From the NCBI GenBank assembly GCA_934444365.1, contig CAKSCM010000003.1, forward strand, positions 124,001 through 188,000: a stretch of 64,000 nucleotides of DNA, written 5' to 3'. The position numbers were made by a program, and so were the translations under genes. Positions 39,980 through 48,424 of this stretch are shown here, in pieces (positions within the stretch are counted from its first letter, which is position 1; each line of letters opens with the position of its first letter). The DNA comes from an uncultured Eubacteriales bacterium (GTDB taxonomy: Bacteria; Bacillota; Clostridia; Oscillospirales; Acutalibacteraceae). A model generated the notes under the pieces. That model did not search any database. It was not told the DNA's origin and saw nothing but the letters and a program-made list of their open reading frames with translations.

Positions 39980-41362
39980 GTGTCATTTTTAAAGGGCATA
40001 AACAGAATACATATGGTAGGCATCGGCGGAGCCGGCATGTGTGCGCTGGCGAGAATTCTTTTTCTTATGGGGTATACCGTTACGGGCTCCGATGTTGCAC
40101 ACTCCGACAATACAAAGAGGCTTGAAAATCTGGGGATTAAGGTTTATTTCGGGCATTTTCCCTCTGTCGCGGCCGACAGCGATGCGGTCGTGTATTCGGC
40201 GGCGATAGGCAAGGACGATCCGGAGCTTATCGCGGCGAGAAACCAGAATATACCCGTTATGACCAGAGCTCAGCTTTTTTCCGAACTGAGCCTAATGCAT
40301 TCGTCGGTTTTCGCTGTGGCCGGTACCCACGGCAAGACCACGACCACCGCCATGCTGACCGAAATTCTTACCAAATGCGGATGTGAACCGACCGCCGTAA
40401 TAGGGGGACATCTGCCCCTTATTCACGGTAACGGAGCCCTCGGCAACGGCGAAATTATGGTTTGCGAGGCCTGCGAATTCGCGCGCACTTTTTTGGCGAT
40501 AAAAAGAGATACGGCGGTTGTGCTGAATATCGACAACGATCACCTTGAGCAGTACGGAAGTATGGAGGGTCTTACAGAGGCCTTTGGGGAATTTGTAAAA
40601 AAATCCAAAACGGCCGTTATTTGCGGCGATGACGAATCGGCACTGAAATGCGCCGAAAATGCAAAAGAGATAATAACCTTCGGCTTTGGGGAAAATTGCG
40701 ACTGGAGAGCGGTTGACGAAACAATAAACCACGGTTGCAGAGGCTTTAAAATATTAAAAAAAGGCGAACCCTTCGCCGAGATAAAGCTCGGTGTTCCGGG
40801 TCGCCATAATGTTTACAATGCGCTTGCGGCGGCTGTTTGCGCGGATATTGCCGGGGTAGGCGCCGCGGAGATAAGCTGGGGACTTAATTCATTTTGCGGT
40901 GTTTCAAGACGTTTTGAGGTGGTTTGCCGTGAAAACTCAATTACCGTCGCGGACGATTACGCTCACCATCCGAAAGAAATAAAGGCGGTTTTATCAGCGG
41001 CAAAAGAGCTCGGATTCAACAAAATAACCGCTGTGTTTCAGCCCTTTACATATTCGAGAACAAGACTGCTTTTAAAGGATTTTGCGGATGCGCTTAAAAT
41101 CGCCGACAGGGTTATACTGACCGAGATTATGGGCGGCAGAGAGGAGAATACCTACGGCGTTTCCTCTGAGGAGCTCTCCGCCTTATTAGGCGGCGTACCG
41201 GTTTTCTCGCAATTTGAAAAGGCCGCCGAATGCGCCCTGTCCGGGGCGAAAAGCGGCGACCTTATAATAACTCTCGGGTGCGGAAATATCTACAAATGCG
41301 CGCGGATAATGCGCGACAGGTTACAGGGAAATGAGGGGAATAATGGGTACAGCGAGGAATGA
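39980..41362 (+). CDS. murC: UDP-N-acetylmuramate--L-alanine ligase
   Basis: Adds L-alanine to UDP-MurNAc in peptidoglycan synthesis, 460 residues from the chosen start. Mur-ligase motifs: GIGGAGMCALARI near the start, the ATP site GTHGKTTTTAML, NIDNDHLE, and DDYAHHPKEI. GTG 39980 follows GAGGTG; the frame is open upstream to 39881. Unusually it stands alone without other mur or division genes. Confidence 0.95.
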   Translation: MSFLKGINRIHMVGIGGAGMCALARILFLMGYTVTGSDVAHSDNTKRLENLGIKVYFGHFPSVAADSDAVVYSAAIGKDDPELIAARNQNIPVMTRAQLFSELSLMHSSVFAVAGTHGKTTTTAMLTEILTKCGCEPTAVIGGHLPLIHGNGALGNGEIMVCEACEFARTFLAIKRDTAVVLNIDNDHLEQYGSMEGLTEAFGEFVKKSKTAVICGDDESALKCAENAKEIITFGFGENCDWRAVDETINHGCRGFKILKKGEPFAEIKLGVPGRHNVYNALAAAVCADIAGVGAAEISWGLNSFCGVSRRFEVVCRENSITVADDYAHHPKEIKAVLSAAKELGFNKITAVFQPFTYSRTRLLLKDFADALKIADRVILTEIMGGREENTYGVSSEELSALLGGVPVFSQFEKAAECALSGAKSGDLIITLGCGNIYKCARIMRDRLQGNEGNNGYSEE

Positions 41363-41404
41363 CCGTAACGACCGGACCGTTTACTTAATTTCGCTGCTTT
41401 TTTA

Positions 41405-42184
41405 TTATATAAGGGTTTCGATCTTACCGACCGAATACTGAAGTATAAGCAGCGCGTCGGTGGCGTCGACCGATCCGTTTGAATTAACGTCGGCCGCCTT
41501 TTCGATGTAGCCTTCAAGAGTGGTTTTCCCGACGGCGCTTTGCAGACAAAGCAGTGCATCGGTAGCCGTTACCGAATCATCCCCGTTTAAATCGCCCGAT
41601 ACAATTACCGCAAGACGGCAAAGTACGTTTTGCGCATAAAACGACACCTCGACCCCGTTTTTGAGCATCCCCGAAAAATCTTCTCCGTTACAGGTGATTT
41701 TCGGGGATAATTCGCTGCCGAGGATGTTTAAAAGATCGTCGGAAACGGTTTTCGGCATGACCTTGTATATTCCGTCGGCACTCGAGGCAATACCCCCGGG
41801 AAAACTCAGGGTCTTTTTGCCGTTCGTAAAATCGCCGCCGATAATAACGTCGTACCGGTTTGAGGGGTTCATTTTTGAGGAATCGAAGCTTATGTTAAGG
41901 CTTATTATTCCATGGCCTGCAATGTCGCGCTCGCCGATGTAAAGAAGGCTTTCGTCGCCGGTGCCGAGCGAGGGGTCGGTAAGCAGAATGCTGACCGATC
42001 CTTCTTGGTTTTCGCCGGTTTTTAAAAGCAAAACGGTTACCGTGTTTTCTCCGCTTCGAAAGGCCGAAAGGGGAACAAGGGACGAGCCGCCCGCTGCCGA
42101 GACGTTTACCGTCGCGGCCGACGCAGAAACGGCGCAAATACACATGAATGTGCAGATTATCTTTTTTAAAGAGTTTTTAAGCAT
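41405..42184 (-). CDS. Secreted protein with C-terminal dockerin domain
   Basis: A 259-residue secreted protein. A signal peptide (cleavage near ASAATVNVSA, about 23-32) leads into an unrecognised domain (about 33-190), and the C-terminus carries two dockerin type I repeats with calcium-loop sequences DLNGDDSVTATDALL and DVNSNGSVDATDALL. Dockerins bind cohesins, so this protein may attach to a scaffold or cell surface. No cohesin or glycosidase partner is adjacent. Confidence 0.85.
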   Translation of the reverse strand: MLKNSLKKIICTFMCICAVSASAATVNVSAAGGSSLVPLSAFRSGENTVTVLLLKTGENQEGSVSILLTDPSLGTGDESLLYIGERDIAGHGIISLNISFDSSKMNPSNRYDVIIGGDFTNGKKTLSFPGGIASSADGIYKVMPKTVSDDLLNILGSELSPKITCNGEDFSGMLKNGVEVSFYAQNVLCRLAVIVSGDLNGDDSVTATDALLCLQSAVGKTTLEGYIEKAADVNSNGSVDATDALLILQYSVGKIETLI

Positions 42185-42257
42185 TTTATCTTTACCACCA
42201 TTTATTTATCGGTTAAAACATATAAAATTCCGTGTGAATTTTCCGGGTGAGCCGCCG

Positions 42258-42929
42258 TTATTTTTCGGGGGCAATATCGGCGCCGTTTGACGTGATGTCA
42301 TCTGATGTGTCGGTATCCGTATCCGTTTTTGAATCGGTATCAACATTACTGTTATCTGTCGCAAGATTTGACGAATACAAAAAGATCTGAAGCTGGGCGA
42401 ACCATTCGCCGCTTGCTTCGTCGTGCTGTCCGTCGGCGTAGGGCTGATAAAGCATGTCGACCGAATACCGTTTGCCGTTTGCCGGATCATCGCGTACAAA
42501 TTTATAGGTTGTTCCGGCCGATTCCGTCTTTACTTCCGGCTGTGACGACGCCCAGCCTTCCAGCTTTTCGATGATTGCGGCTTGGTCATCAGGGGAGATT
42601 ATATTCCATTTTATGCTGATGTTTCCGGCAAAATTGCTGTATTCTGTTATCTTTTCGTAAAGGACGGGAAAATCCTCGGGTAAGCCTTCAAGCTCGCTCC
42701 AGCTTACGCTGTATTCAGGCGATGCGAAGTTTATATCCGAAATTTTGTGGATTACCCCCTCGTCGTCGGTAAAATATTCGAGCTCGACCGATTCCTGGCT
42801 TGACACTCCTGCCGATGAGCCGCCGGATGAAGGAGCTTCCTTTTGAGAGGAGCACGAGCAAAGGGCGAGCGCAAAGGCGGCCGATGTAATAAGGGTAATT
42901 GTCTTTAAAAATAAAGCTTTTGTATTCAT
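42258..42929 (-). CDS. Putative lipoprotein of unknown function
   Basis: A 223-residue protein with a lipoprotein signal (lipobox LCSC near residue 26), a Ser/Gly-rich linker, then an unrecognised domain (about 45-190) and a disordered acidic tail rich in Asp, Thr and Ser. I do not recognise the central domain. Located between the acyltransferase and the dockerin protein on the same strand, with gaps of 23 and 73 nt. Confidence 0.72.
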   Translation of the reverse strand: MNTKALFLKTITLITSAAFALALCSCSSQKEAPSSGGSSAGVSSQESVELEYFTDDEGVIHKISDINFASPEYSVSWSELEGLPEDFPVLYEKITEYSNFAGNISIKWNIISPDDQAAIIEKLEGWASSQPEVKTESAGTTYKFVRDDPANGKRYSVDMLYQPYADGQHDEASGEWFAQLQIFLYSSNLATDNSNVDTDSKTDTDTDTSDDITSNGADIAPEK

Positions 42930-42952
42930 ATTTTCCTCCGTTATTAAGGCTG

Positions 42953-43729
42953 TTAAATTCCTATAAGATTAAGCAGCAGATCGCTTACATAAAGCAGGCC
43001 GTAAATTATCGGCTGATGGAATATATATATCCAAAGAGTATATTTGCCGACGGCCGATAAAAAGGCAAATCTTTTGCGGTACATAAATTTCGGAAAATGG
43101 CCCGAAATTGCTGTTCTTCCCAAATACGCTCCAAACATAAACAGGAAAAACCAGGGGATAAGGGGATAATAATCGGCCGAGGCAAAATTATCGCTGCAAA
43201 GTCCGAATGGGAAAAGAAAGTAAAAATCGTAAAGCCGCGACGGAAGATCGATTTTAAAAATCCCGTCAATTCCGAGGTAGCGGTTTTCTATGTTATAGGT
43301 GAACAGGAATAAAAACATGTTCAGTATAAGGCCGATGATAACCGGAATTTTGTCGATGAGTCGCCTTGACAGGGCAAATATCAGAATGGAAATCGACAGC
43401 ATATGAAGAATTCCGAAAATTATCGCCGTGTCATCGATCAGATAGGCGTCTATAAGCAAGGTGGCGGCGGTAAGCAGGACGGCGACGCTCAAAAGCTTTA
43501 ATCCGCGCTTGTAGTTCGAATGGCTGAAGTAGCAGCTCATTCCGCATATTACCACGAACAGTCCGGCAAAGTACGGGCTTGCCGGCAAAAAGAAATTGAA
43601 CATTCTTTCGCCGAAGCCGCAAAATCGGTCGAAGCTTTGCATGGTTATAAATGAATGAAAGACCACCATGCAGATTATCGCCGCGCCGCGAAGCTCGTCT
43701 ATCATATAAATCCGCTTGCGATTACTCAA
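42953..43729 (-). CDS. Membrane protein of the heparan-alpha-glucosaminide N-acetyltransferase-like family (DUF1624)
   Basis: A 258-residue integral membrane protein with about seven hydrophobic segments. It opens with IDELRGAAIICMVVFHS, the signature of the HGSNAT/DUF1624 acyltransferase group, in which the His-containing first helix is conserved. Expected to transfer acyl groups across the membrane to a glycan; the acceptor is unknown. Confidence 0.8.
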   Translation of the reverse strand: MSNRKRIYMIDELRGAAIICMVVFHSFITMQSFDRFCGFGERMFNFFLPASPYFAGLFVVICGMSCYFSHSNYKRGLKLLSVAVLLTAATLLIDAYLIDDTAIIFGILHMLSISILIFALSRRLIDKIPVIIGLILNMFLFLFTYNIENRYLGIDGIFKIDLPSRLYDFYFLFPFGLCSDNFASADYYPLIPWFFLFMFGAYLGRTAISGHFPKFMYRKRFAFLSAVGKYTLWIYIFHQPIIYGLLYVSDLLLNLIGI

Positions 43730-43894
43730 TTTTTTACTCCGAATATATTATTAATTTATCCTGCGACTTGATTTTTGGCTATATGGGAATCCGGGAGGGT
43801 TTTTTACACCTTTGGCGAATTTCCGTTTTTACGCTTACATACATTATACTTTAATTTTTACGGTTAGTAAAGACGAAATTCCGAAAAAAGGAGA

Positions 43895-43923
43895 TTGACA
43901 TTTTATAAAAGGGGATATATAAT
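43895..43923 (+). promoter_or_regulatory. Consensus sigma-A promoter upstream of the Y-family polymerase
   Basis: Perfect TTGACA (43895-43900) and TATAAT (43918-43923) separated by 17 nt. A fully consensus promoter is expected to be strong and to need repression, consistent with the LexA box just downstream. Confidence 0.9.
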
Positions 43924-43935
43924 AAACACATCAAA

Positions 43936-43947
43936 GAACATTTGTTC
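43936..43947 (+). promoter_or_regulatory. LexA (SOS) box
   Basis: GAACATTTGTTC, matching the Gram-positive LexA/DinR consensus GAACNNNNGTTC. It begins 12 nt after the -10 element, near the transcription start, so bound LexA would block initiation until DNA damage. Confidence 0.9.
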
Positions 43948-44029
43948 TTATAATTTGCCGAACGGGAAAATCCTTTATGCCGGACAGGGTAAAAGACGCT
44001 CTGCAAAGACGGTGGGGCGTCGGCTTTTA

Positions 44030-44128
44030 ATGAAAAAAACGATTGTCGGCCGGTTTTGTCTTTTTTGTCGGCTTTATCGTTGGGCTTTTTTTCGGCTTTT
44101 GTACAAGACATATTATATGCAGCTTTAA
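44030..44128 (+). CDS. Possible 32-residue SOS leader peptide
   Basis: Within the leader between the LexA-controlled promoter and the polymerase gene, ATG 44030 opens a 32-codon frame rich in Phe, Tyr, Leu, Arg and Lys. Another 17-codon frame (43978-44031) ends overlapping its start (TAATG). No good Shine-Dalgarno is visible, so translation is doubtful. Confidence 0.2.
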   Translation: MKKTIVGRFCLFCRLYRWAFFRLLYKTYYMQL

Positions 44129-44158
44129 AACTGCAACTCAAAAACGGCGGTGATTTTA

Positions 44159-45403
44159 ATGGAGAGGGAGTCGCGGTGTATACTGCACTGCGATTTGAAT
44201 AATTTTTTCGCGTCGGTCGAATGTCTGTCCAATCCTCAGTGGAGGGAGGTTCCCATGGCGGTGTGCGGCGATACCGACCAAAGGCACGGTATTGTGCTCG
44301 CCAAAAACGAGCCGGCAAAAAAATACGGAATAAAAACCGGGGATACCGTATGGCAGGCGAAGGAAAAATGCGCCGGAGTCATAATAGCGCCGACCCATTT
44401 TGACCGTTATGTTTTTTATTCAAAGGAAATAAGAAAGATTTACGGACGGTATACCGATATGATTGAGCCGTTCGGTCTGGATGAGTGCTGGCTCGACGTC
44501 GGAGGAAGCAGAAGGCTTTTCGGCTCGGGCGAGCAGATTGCCGACATGATACGAAGGGACACGAAAAATGAACTGGGGCTTACCGTTTCGGTGGGGGTAA
44601 GCTTTAACAAGGTTTTTTCAAAGCTCGGCTCGGATATGAAAAAGCCGGACGCCGTGACCGTTATTTCGGAAAGCGATTTTAAAAATAAAATATGGGGACT
44701 GCCCATAGGCGATCTGCTTTTTGCCGGTCGCTCAACGGTTAAAAAGCTCTCGTCATCGGGGGTTTTTACAATAGGAGATATGGCGCAGATGTCGGTTTCA
44801 TCCGCCAAAAAGCTGCTCGGTAAAAACGGGGTTACCCTCTGGCGATATGCAAACGGCTTTGACGATTCTCCCGTTGCGTCGGCCGACGCCGAGCCGATAA
44901 GAAAGAGCATCGGCCGTTCCACGACAGGTAAAAGCGACCTTACAAACGACACACAGATAAAAAGGGTGGTTATGCTGCTTTGCGAGGATGTTTCAAAAAG
45001 ATTGCGGATGCTCTCCCTTAGCGCCGGGGTTATATCGGTTTATATGAGGGATTTTCGCCTTTTTGTGCAGACCCATCAAAAGCGGCTTTTGGTACCGACA
45101 AGGCTGTGTAAGGAATTAACCGACGAGGCAATGTGTCTTATAACCGAAAACTGGGACAATACCCCGTTGCGTTCGGTGGGGGTCAGCGTAAGCAATTTAA
45201 GAGGTGATACAAGCGCCCTCCAGTACAGCTTTTACCGTGATCAGGTTCGTTGCGAGCGGCTTGAAAAAATAGATTTTCAGGTGGACTCAATACGAAACCG
45301 GTTCGGCGAAAATGCAATTCGCCGGGCAAGCCTTATAAATCCTATGGCCGATTTATCAGGCGGAGGAGAGCATTGCAGCTTCAGCTATATAAACAGCCGC
45401 TGA
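44159..45403 (+). CDS. dinB: Y-family DNA polymerase IV (DinB)
   Basis: Translesion DNA polymerase, 414 residues. Catalytic carboxylates lie in DLNNFFASVE and GLDECWLDV (the latter normally SIDE-x-YLD). The fingers/palm motifs GVSFNKVFSKLGSDMKKPDA and the little-finger region IRNRFGENAIRRA are present. ATG 44159 follows GGCGGTG. Transcribed from a LexA-controlled consensus promoter about 230 nt upstream, so it is an SOS gene. Confidence 0.94.
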   Translation: MERESRCILHCDLNNFFASVECLSNPQWREVPMAVCGDTDQRHGIVLAKNEPAKKYGIKTGDTVWQAKEKCAGVIIAPTHFDRYVFYSKEIRKIYGRYTDMIEPFGLDECWLDVGGSRRLFGSGEQIADMIRRDTKNELGLTVSVGVSFNKVFSKLGSDMKKPDAVTVISESDFKNKIWGLPIGDLLFAGRSTVKKLSSSGVFTIGDMAQMSVSSAKKLLGKNGVTLWRYANGFDDSPVASADAEPIRKSIGRSTTGKSDLTNDTQIKRVVMLLCEDVSKRLRMLSLSAGVISVYMRDFRLFVQTHQKRLLVPTRLCKELTDEAMCLITENWDNTPLRSVGVSVSNLRGDTSALQYSFYRDQVRCERLEKIDFQVDSIRNRFGENAIRRASLINPMADLSGGGEHCSFSYINSR

Positions 45404-45470
45404 ATTTACGTTTTTATATCGGCTGTGTTTTAAACCGGTTGTTAAGAGGGGAGCCGGGAGGCTTTACGGT

Positions 45471-45520
45471 TATATAAGACTATATAAGACTACATAAGAC
45501 TACATAAGACTACATAAGAC
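45471..45520. repeat. Five-unit tandem decamer array
   Basis: Two TATATAAGAC units (45471-45490) followed by three TACATAAGAC units (45491-45520), with no gaps. The 10-nt period matches one helical turn. In the intergenic region between dinB and feoB; the remainder of 45404-45693 holds no gene that I can see. Confidence 0.95.
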
Positions 45521-45669
45521 GGTTTATCGTGGGGGAGTGTTTACGGGTTTATTTCCGGCTTATTCGCCGGTTTTCGCCGATTTTGCCTTTACCGCTTTTT
45601 TCGGCGAACCGTTTTTTTGCGCGAATTTTGCGCTTTTGGATTTTTTTACGTTTTAATCTTTGCTAAAAG

Positions 45670-45691
45670 AAAAGGATTTAAATATCCTTTT
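45670..45691 (-). terminator. Terminator of the feoAB operon
   Basis: AAAAGGAT (45670-45677) pairs with ATCCTTTT (45684-45691). On the minus strand it is followed by a T-rich tract just beyond the feoB stop. Confidence 0.7.
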
Positions 45692-45693
45692 AT

Positions 45694-47781
45694 TTAAACA
45701 AAAATCCTGCTTATATGATAAATCGCGAAGGAGGTAATATAAGCCGTTAAAAACCAGAAAAGCATAAAGCGCAAGAGGGTTTTGCGGCTTTTGAGCACCG
45801 AGCCGGCGCACGAGACGGCGGCGGCGCAGGGGATGCTTAAAAGATTAAAGCACATAAATGAGAGGGCTTTCGGTATACTCTCCGGCAAATATCCGAGCAG
45901 CTCGCAGGATGAGACCACCGCCTCCCTTGCGCTGAGTCCCGTAATTACGGCGGCTGCAGCCTTCCAGCCGTCTTCCCCGGCACCGAAGCCGAGGGGCGAA
46001 AAAATCCTTGATAAATACATTCCGATACGGCAAAGCAGGCTTTGACGGATATCGTCCGTGTACTTGAAAAGGGGAGAAAAATGAGATAAGACCCATATCG
46101 CAACCGAGGCTAAAAATATTATCGTCGATGCACGTTTTATAAATTCCTTTATACGGATTACAAGCTCTCTTGCCGTACTTTTCGGGTTTGGCATACGGGG
46201 GAAAGGGAGCTCAATTAAAAAATCGCTATGCTGATCCTTGTTTTTGCGGCTTAAAAGTGCGCCCGATATACCGGCGGCCAAAGCGCCGAGCAGATACATC
46301 GAGAAAATGCCTATATCGGCATATCGGCCGAAAAATTTTGAGCATACGGCCGCATATATCGGCATTTTTGCACCGCACGACATGAAGGGAATAAGCAAAA
46401 CGGTGATGTTTTTAAGACGGCTGTCATCAAGGGTTTTGCAGCAGGATATTGCAGGAACACTGCACCCGAAGCCCATTATAAGAGGAAGAACGCAGTATCC
46501 CGAAAGGCCGAGCTTTTTTACCGGTTTATCCGATATGCTCGCCGCTCGGGCCATGTAGCCGCTGTCCTCAATTAGACTTATAAATAAAAACAAAAGGGTT
46601 ATTTGCGGCAGAAAGGAGAGCACCGCCCCGACGCCGGTTATTATTCCGTCGCATATAAGAGAGCAAAGCGGTTCGGCGGTGTTTATAAGGGATAAAAGCA
46701 ACCGGATTTTTTCTTTTAAGAACTCAAAAAAGGTCTCAAACAGGTTTTTTGCGGCAACGCCGGGCGACGGTATTCCCGTGAAAAACAGATTTTCGGAAAA
46801 CGTCAGGTGAAAGCATAAAAAAATAACAATGGCAAAAATTATAAGCGAGATTATTCCCTCGCTTGTTATACGGTTTATAACGGCGGAAAATTTACCGACG
46901 GACTTATCGGAATAAGGATTGCTTATATCCCTTGCTTTTTTGTCATATGAAAGGGGCGACTCCTTTATTATCTTTGAGCATAAGGAATCGATATAGGCGT
47001 ATCTGTAGCCGGCCGAAGAAGCGATCCTCTGCTTTGGAGTGAGTGGTTTGTCGGAGGAGAAAATGCTTTCTGCTTTTTGCCTTGCCGCACGGTCGGCGGT
47101 TTTATTTACCGGAAAAATATTCTGCTCGTAGAGTCTTAGCGCCTGCAATATACAGCCGTCCGTTTGGGCGGCTTTTTGCGTTTTTGCGGATTCATTTAAA
47201 GCGTCGCCGGCCTTTTTTATAAGCTTTAGAATCCTTGAGGGATAAATCTTTTTGTAAAGCGGTGAGGTGTTTATCGCTCTTTTTTTGAAAAGAATATCTT
47301 CTATCCCGGATAAAAGCTCATTTACTCCCATGCCGGTTGCGGCCGAGATTTTAAAAACCGGAAGGCCGATTTCGTTTTGAAGTGTATATGTATCAATGGT
47401 TTTTCCGCTTTTTTCAAGCACATCGTACATATTTAAAACGCATATTACGGGCAAATTAAGGTCGCACAGCTGTGTCGTCAGGTATAATCCACGGCGTATT
47501 GAGGTCGCGTCGAGGATATTAATAATGACATCGAATGATGATTCCCGTATTGTTTTTTCAGTGATTTGCTCCTCGGGCGAGGTCGTTCTTAAAGCGTAAA
47601 TTCCCGGCAGATCGGTTATTTCGGCCGTAAAGCCCGCCATTTTGATTGTTCCGGTCTTTTTATCGATGGTAACTCCCGGCCAGTTGCCGGTCTTTTGATT
47701 TGATCCGGTAAGCCGGTTGAAAAGGGTGGTTTTTCCGCAATTCGGGTTGCCGGCGAGCAGTATTTTGTAATGATTTTTCAT
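45694..47781 (-). CDS. feoB: Ferrous iron transport protein B
   Basis: Fe2+ importer of the inner membrane, 695 residues. N-terminal GTPase with G1 GNPNCGKT (about 11-18), G3 DLPGIY and G4 NMYD motifs, then a helical spacer and a membrane domain with the Gate motifs (GFGCSVPAI with its Cys). It follows feoA by 23 nt and forms feoAB with it. Confidence 0.97.
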   Translation of the reverse strand: MKNHYKILLAGNPNCGKTTLFNRLTGSNQKTGNWPGVTIDKKTGTIKMAGFTAEITDLPGIYALRTTSPEEQITEKTIRESSFDVIINILDATSIRRGLYLTTQLCDLNLPVICVLNMYDVLEKSGKTIDTYTLQNEIGLPVFKISAATGMGVNELLSGIEDILFKKRAINTSPLYKKIYPSRILKLIKKAGDALNESAKTQKAAQTDGCILQALRLYEQNIFPVNKTADRAARQKAESIFSSDKPLTPKQRIASSAGYRYAYIDSLCSKIIKESPLSYDKKARDISNPYSDKSVGKFSAVINRITSEGIISLIIFAIVIFLCFHLTFSENLFFTGIPSPGVAAKNLFETFFEFLKEKIRLLLSLINTAEPLCSLICDGIITGVGAVLSFLPQITLLFLFISLIEDSGYMARAASISDKPVKKLGLSGYCVLPLIMGFGCSVPAISCCKTLDDSRLKNITVLLIPFMSCGAKMPIYAAVCSKFFGRYADIGIFSMYLLGALAAGISGALLSRKNKDQHSDFLIELPFPRMPNPKSTARELVIRIKEFIKRASTIIFLASVAIWVLSHFSPLFKYTDDIRQSLLCRIGMYLSRIFSPLGFGAGEDGWKAAAAVITGLSAREAVVSSCELLGYLPESIPKALSFMCFNLLSIPCAAAVSCAGSVLKSRKTLLRFMLFWFLTAYITSFAIYHISRIFV

Positions 47782-47804
47782 GGCGATTCTCTTTATTTAA
47801 AAAA

Positions 47805-48041
47805 TTATAAAACGTCGGGTCTGACGATTATGTTTTTTGCAGGGAAAAGTCCTACGGCAAAGCAGGCGCCCCGTACGGCGATGTAGACGGGATCCTTAAA
47901 GGGAGACTCGGCAATGTAGGTTATTTTGCTGCCGGGGACAATGCCGATGTCGCACATTCTTAAAAACATCTTGCCGTCGGCATTTACCTGTGTTACGGTC
48001 GCGCTTTGTCCGCGTTTTAGCTTGGTTACGGGAATTTGCAT
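47805..48041 (-). CDS. feoA: Ferrous iron transport protein A
   Basis: A 78-residue SH3-like FeoA protein that partners FeoB (segments LKRGQSATV, LRMCDIGIVPGSKITYI, VAVGLFPAKNIIV-like tail). First gene of feoAB. Confidence 0.93.
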   Translation of the reverse strand: MQIPVTKLKRGQSATVTQVNADGKMFLRMCDIGIVPGSKITYIAESPFKDPVYIAVRGACFAVGLFPAKNIIVRPDVL

Positions 48042-48424
48042 GTTTTCTTATCCCCACATTTAAATTTTTTATTTCGGTTTTGATTTTATACTAAATATCT
48101 ATTATTAAGATCTTTGTGTTATTCGGGATTATTTTCGCCGCCGGGGCAAAACCGCGGCTAACGTTGCTGATTTGCAGTCGGCCTCCCTTAAAAACACAAG
48201 GATTTTTTATTTTTTATGGATTACCTGAGAGGAAAACAGCATATACATAACCGGCGGACAAAGTTATTCGGCATTCGGTTTTGTAATGTGGCCGAATGAA
48301 TAGTTTTTTTAAAAATCGAACGGTAAAAACGGAAAAGCGAAGATGTGGGTTCAAATGAAATGTACGTCTGAAAAACTGCTTACCGTAAAGCGTTTACAAT
48401 AAGCGATAAAACGGGGGATAAAAA
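48042..48424. other. Intergenic region between divergent feoA and the GHL10 gene
   Basis: No gene or structured RNA recognised in these 383 nt. It should contain both promoters. A clear Fur box was not identified. Confidence 0.6.

Noticed and set aside
45471..45520. Possible CRISPR array
   Set aside because: Units are 10 nt with no spacers and no cas genes nearby.
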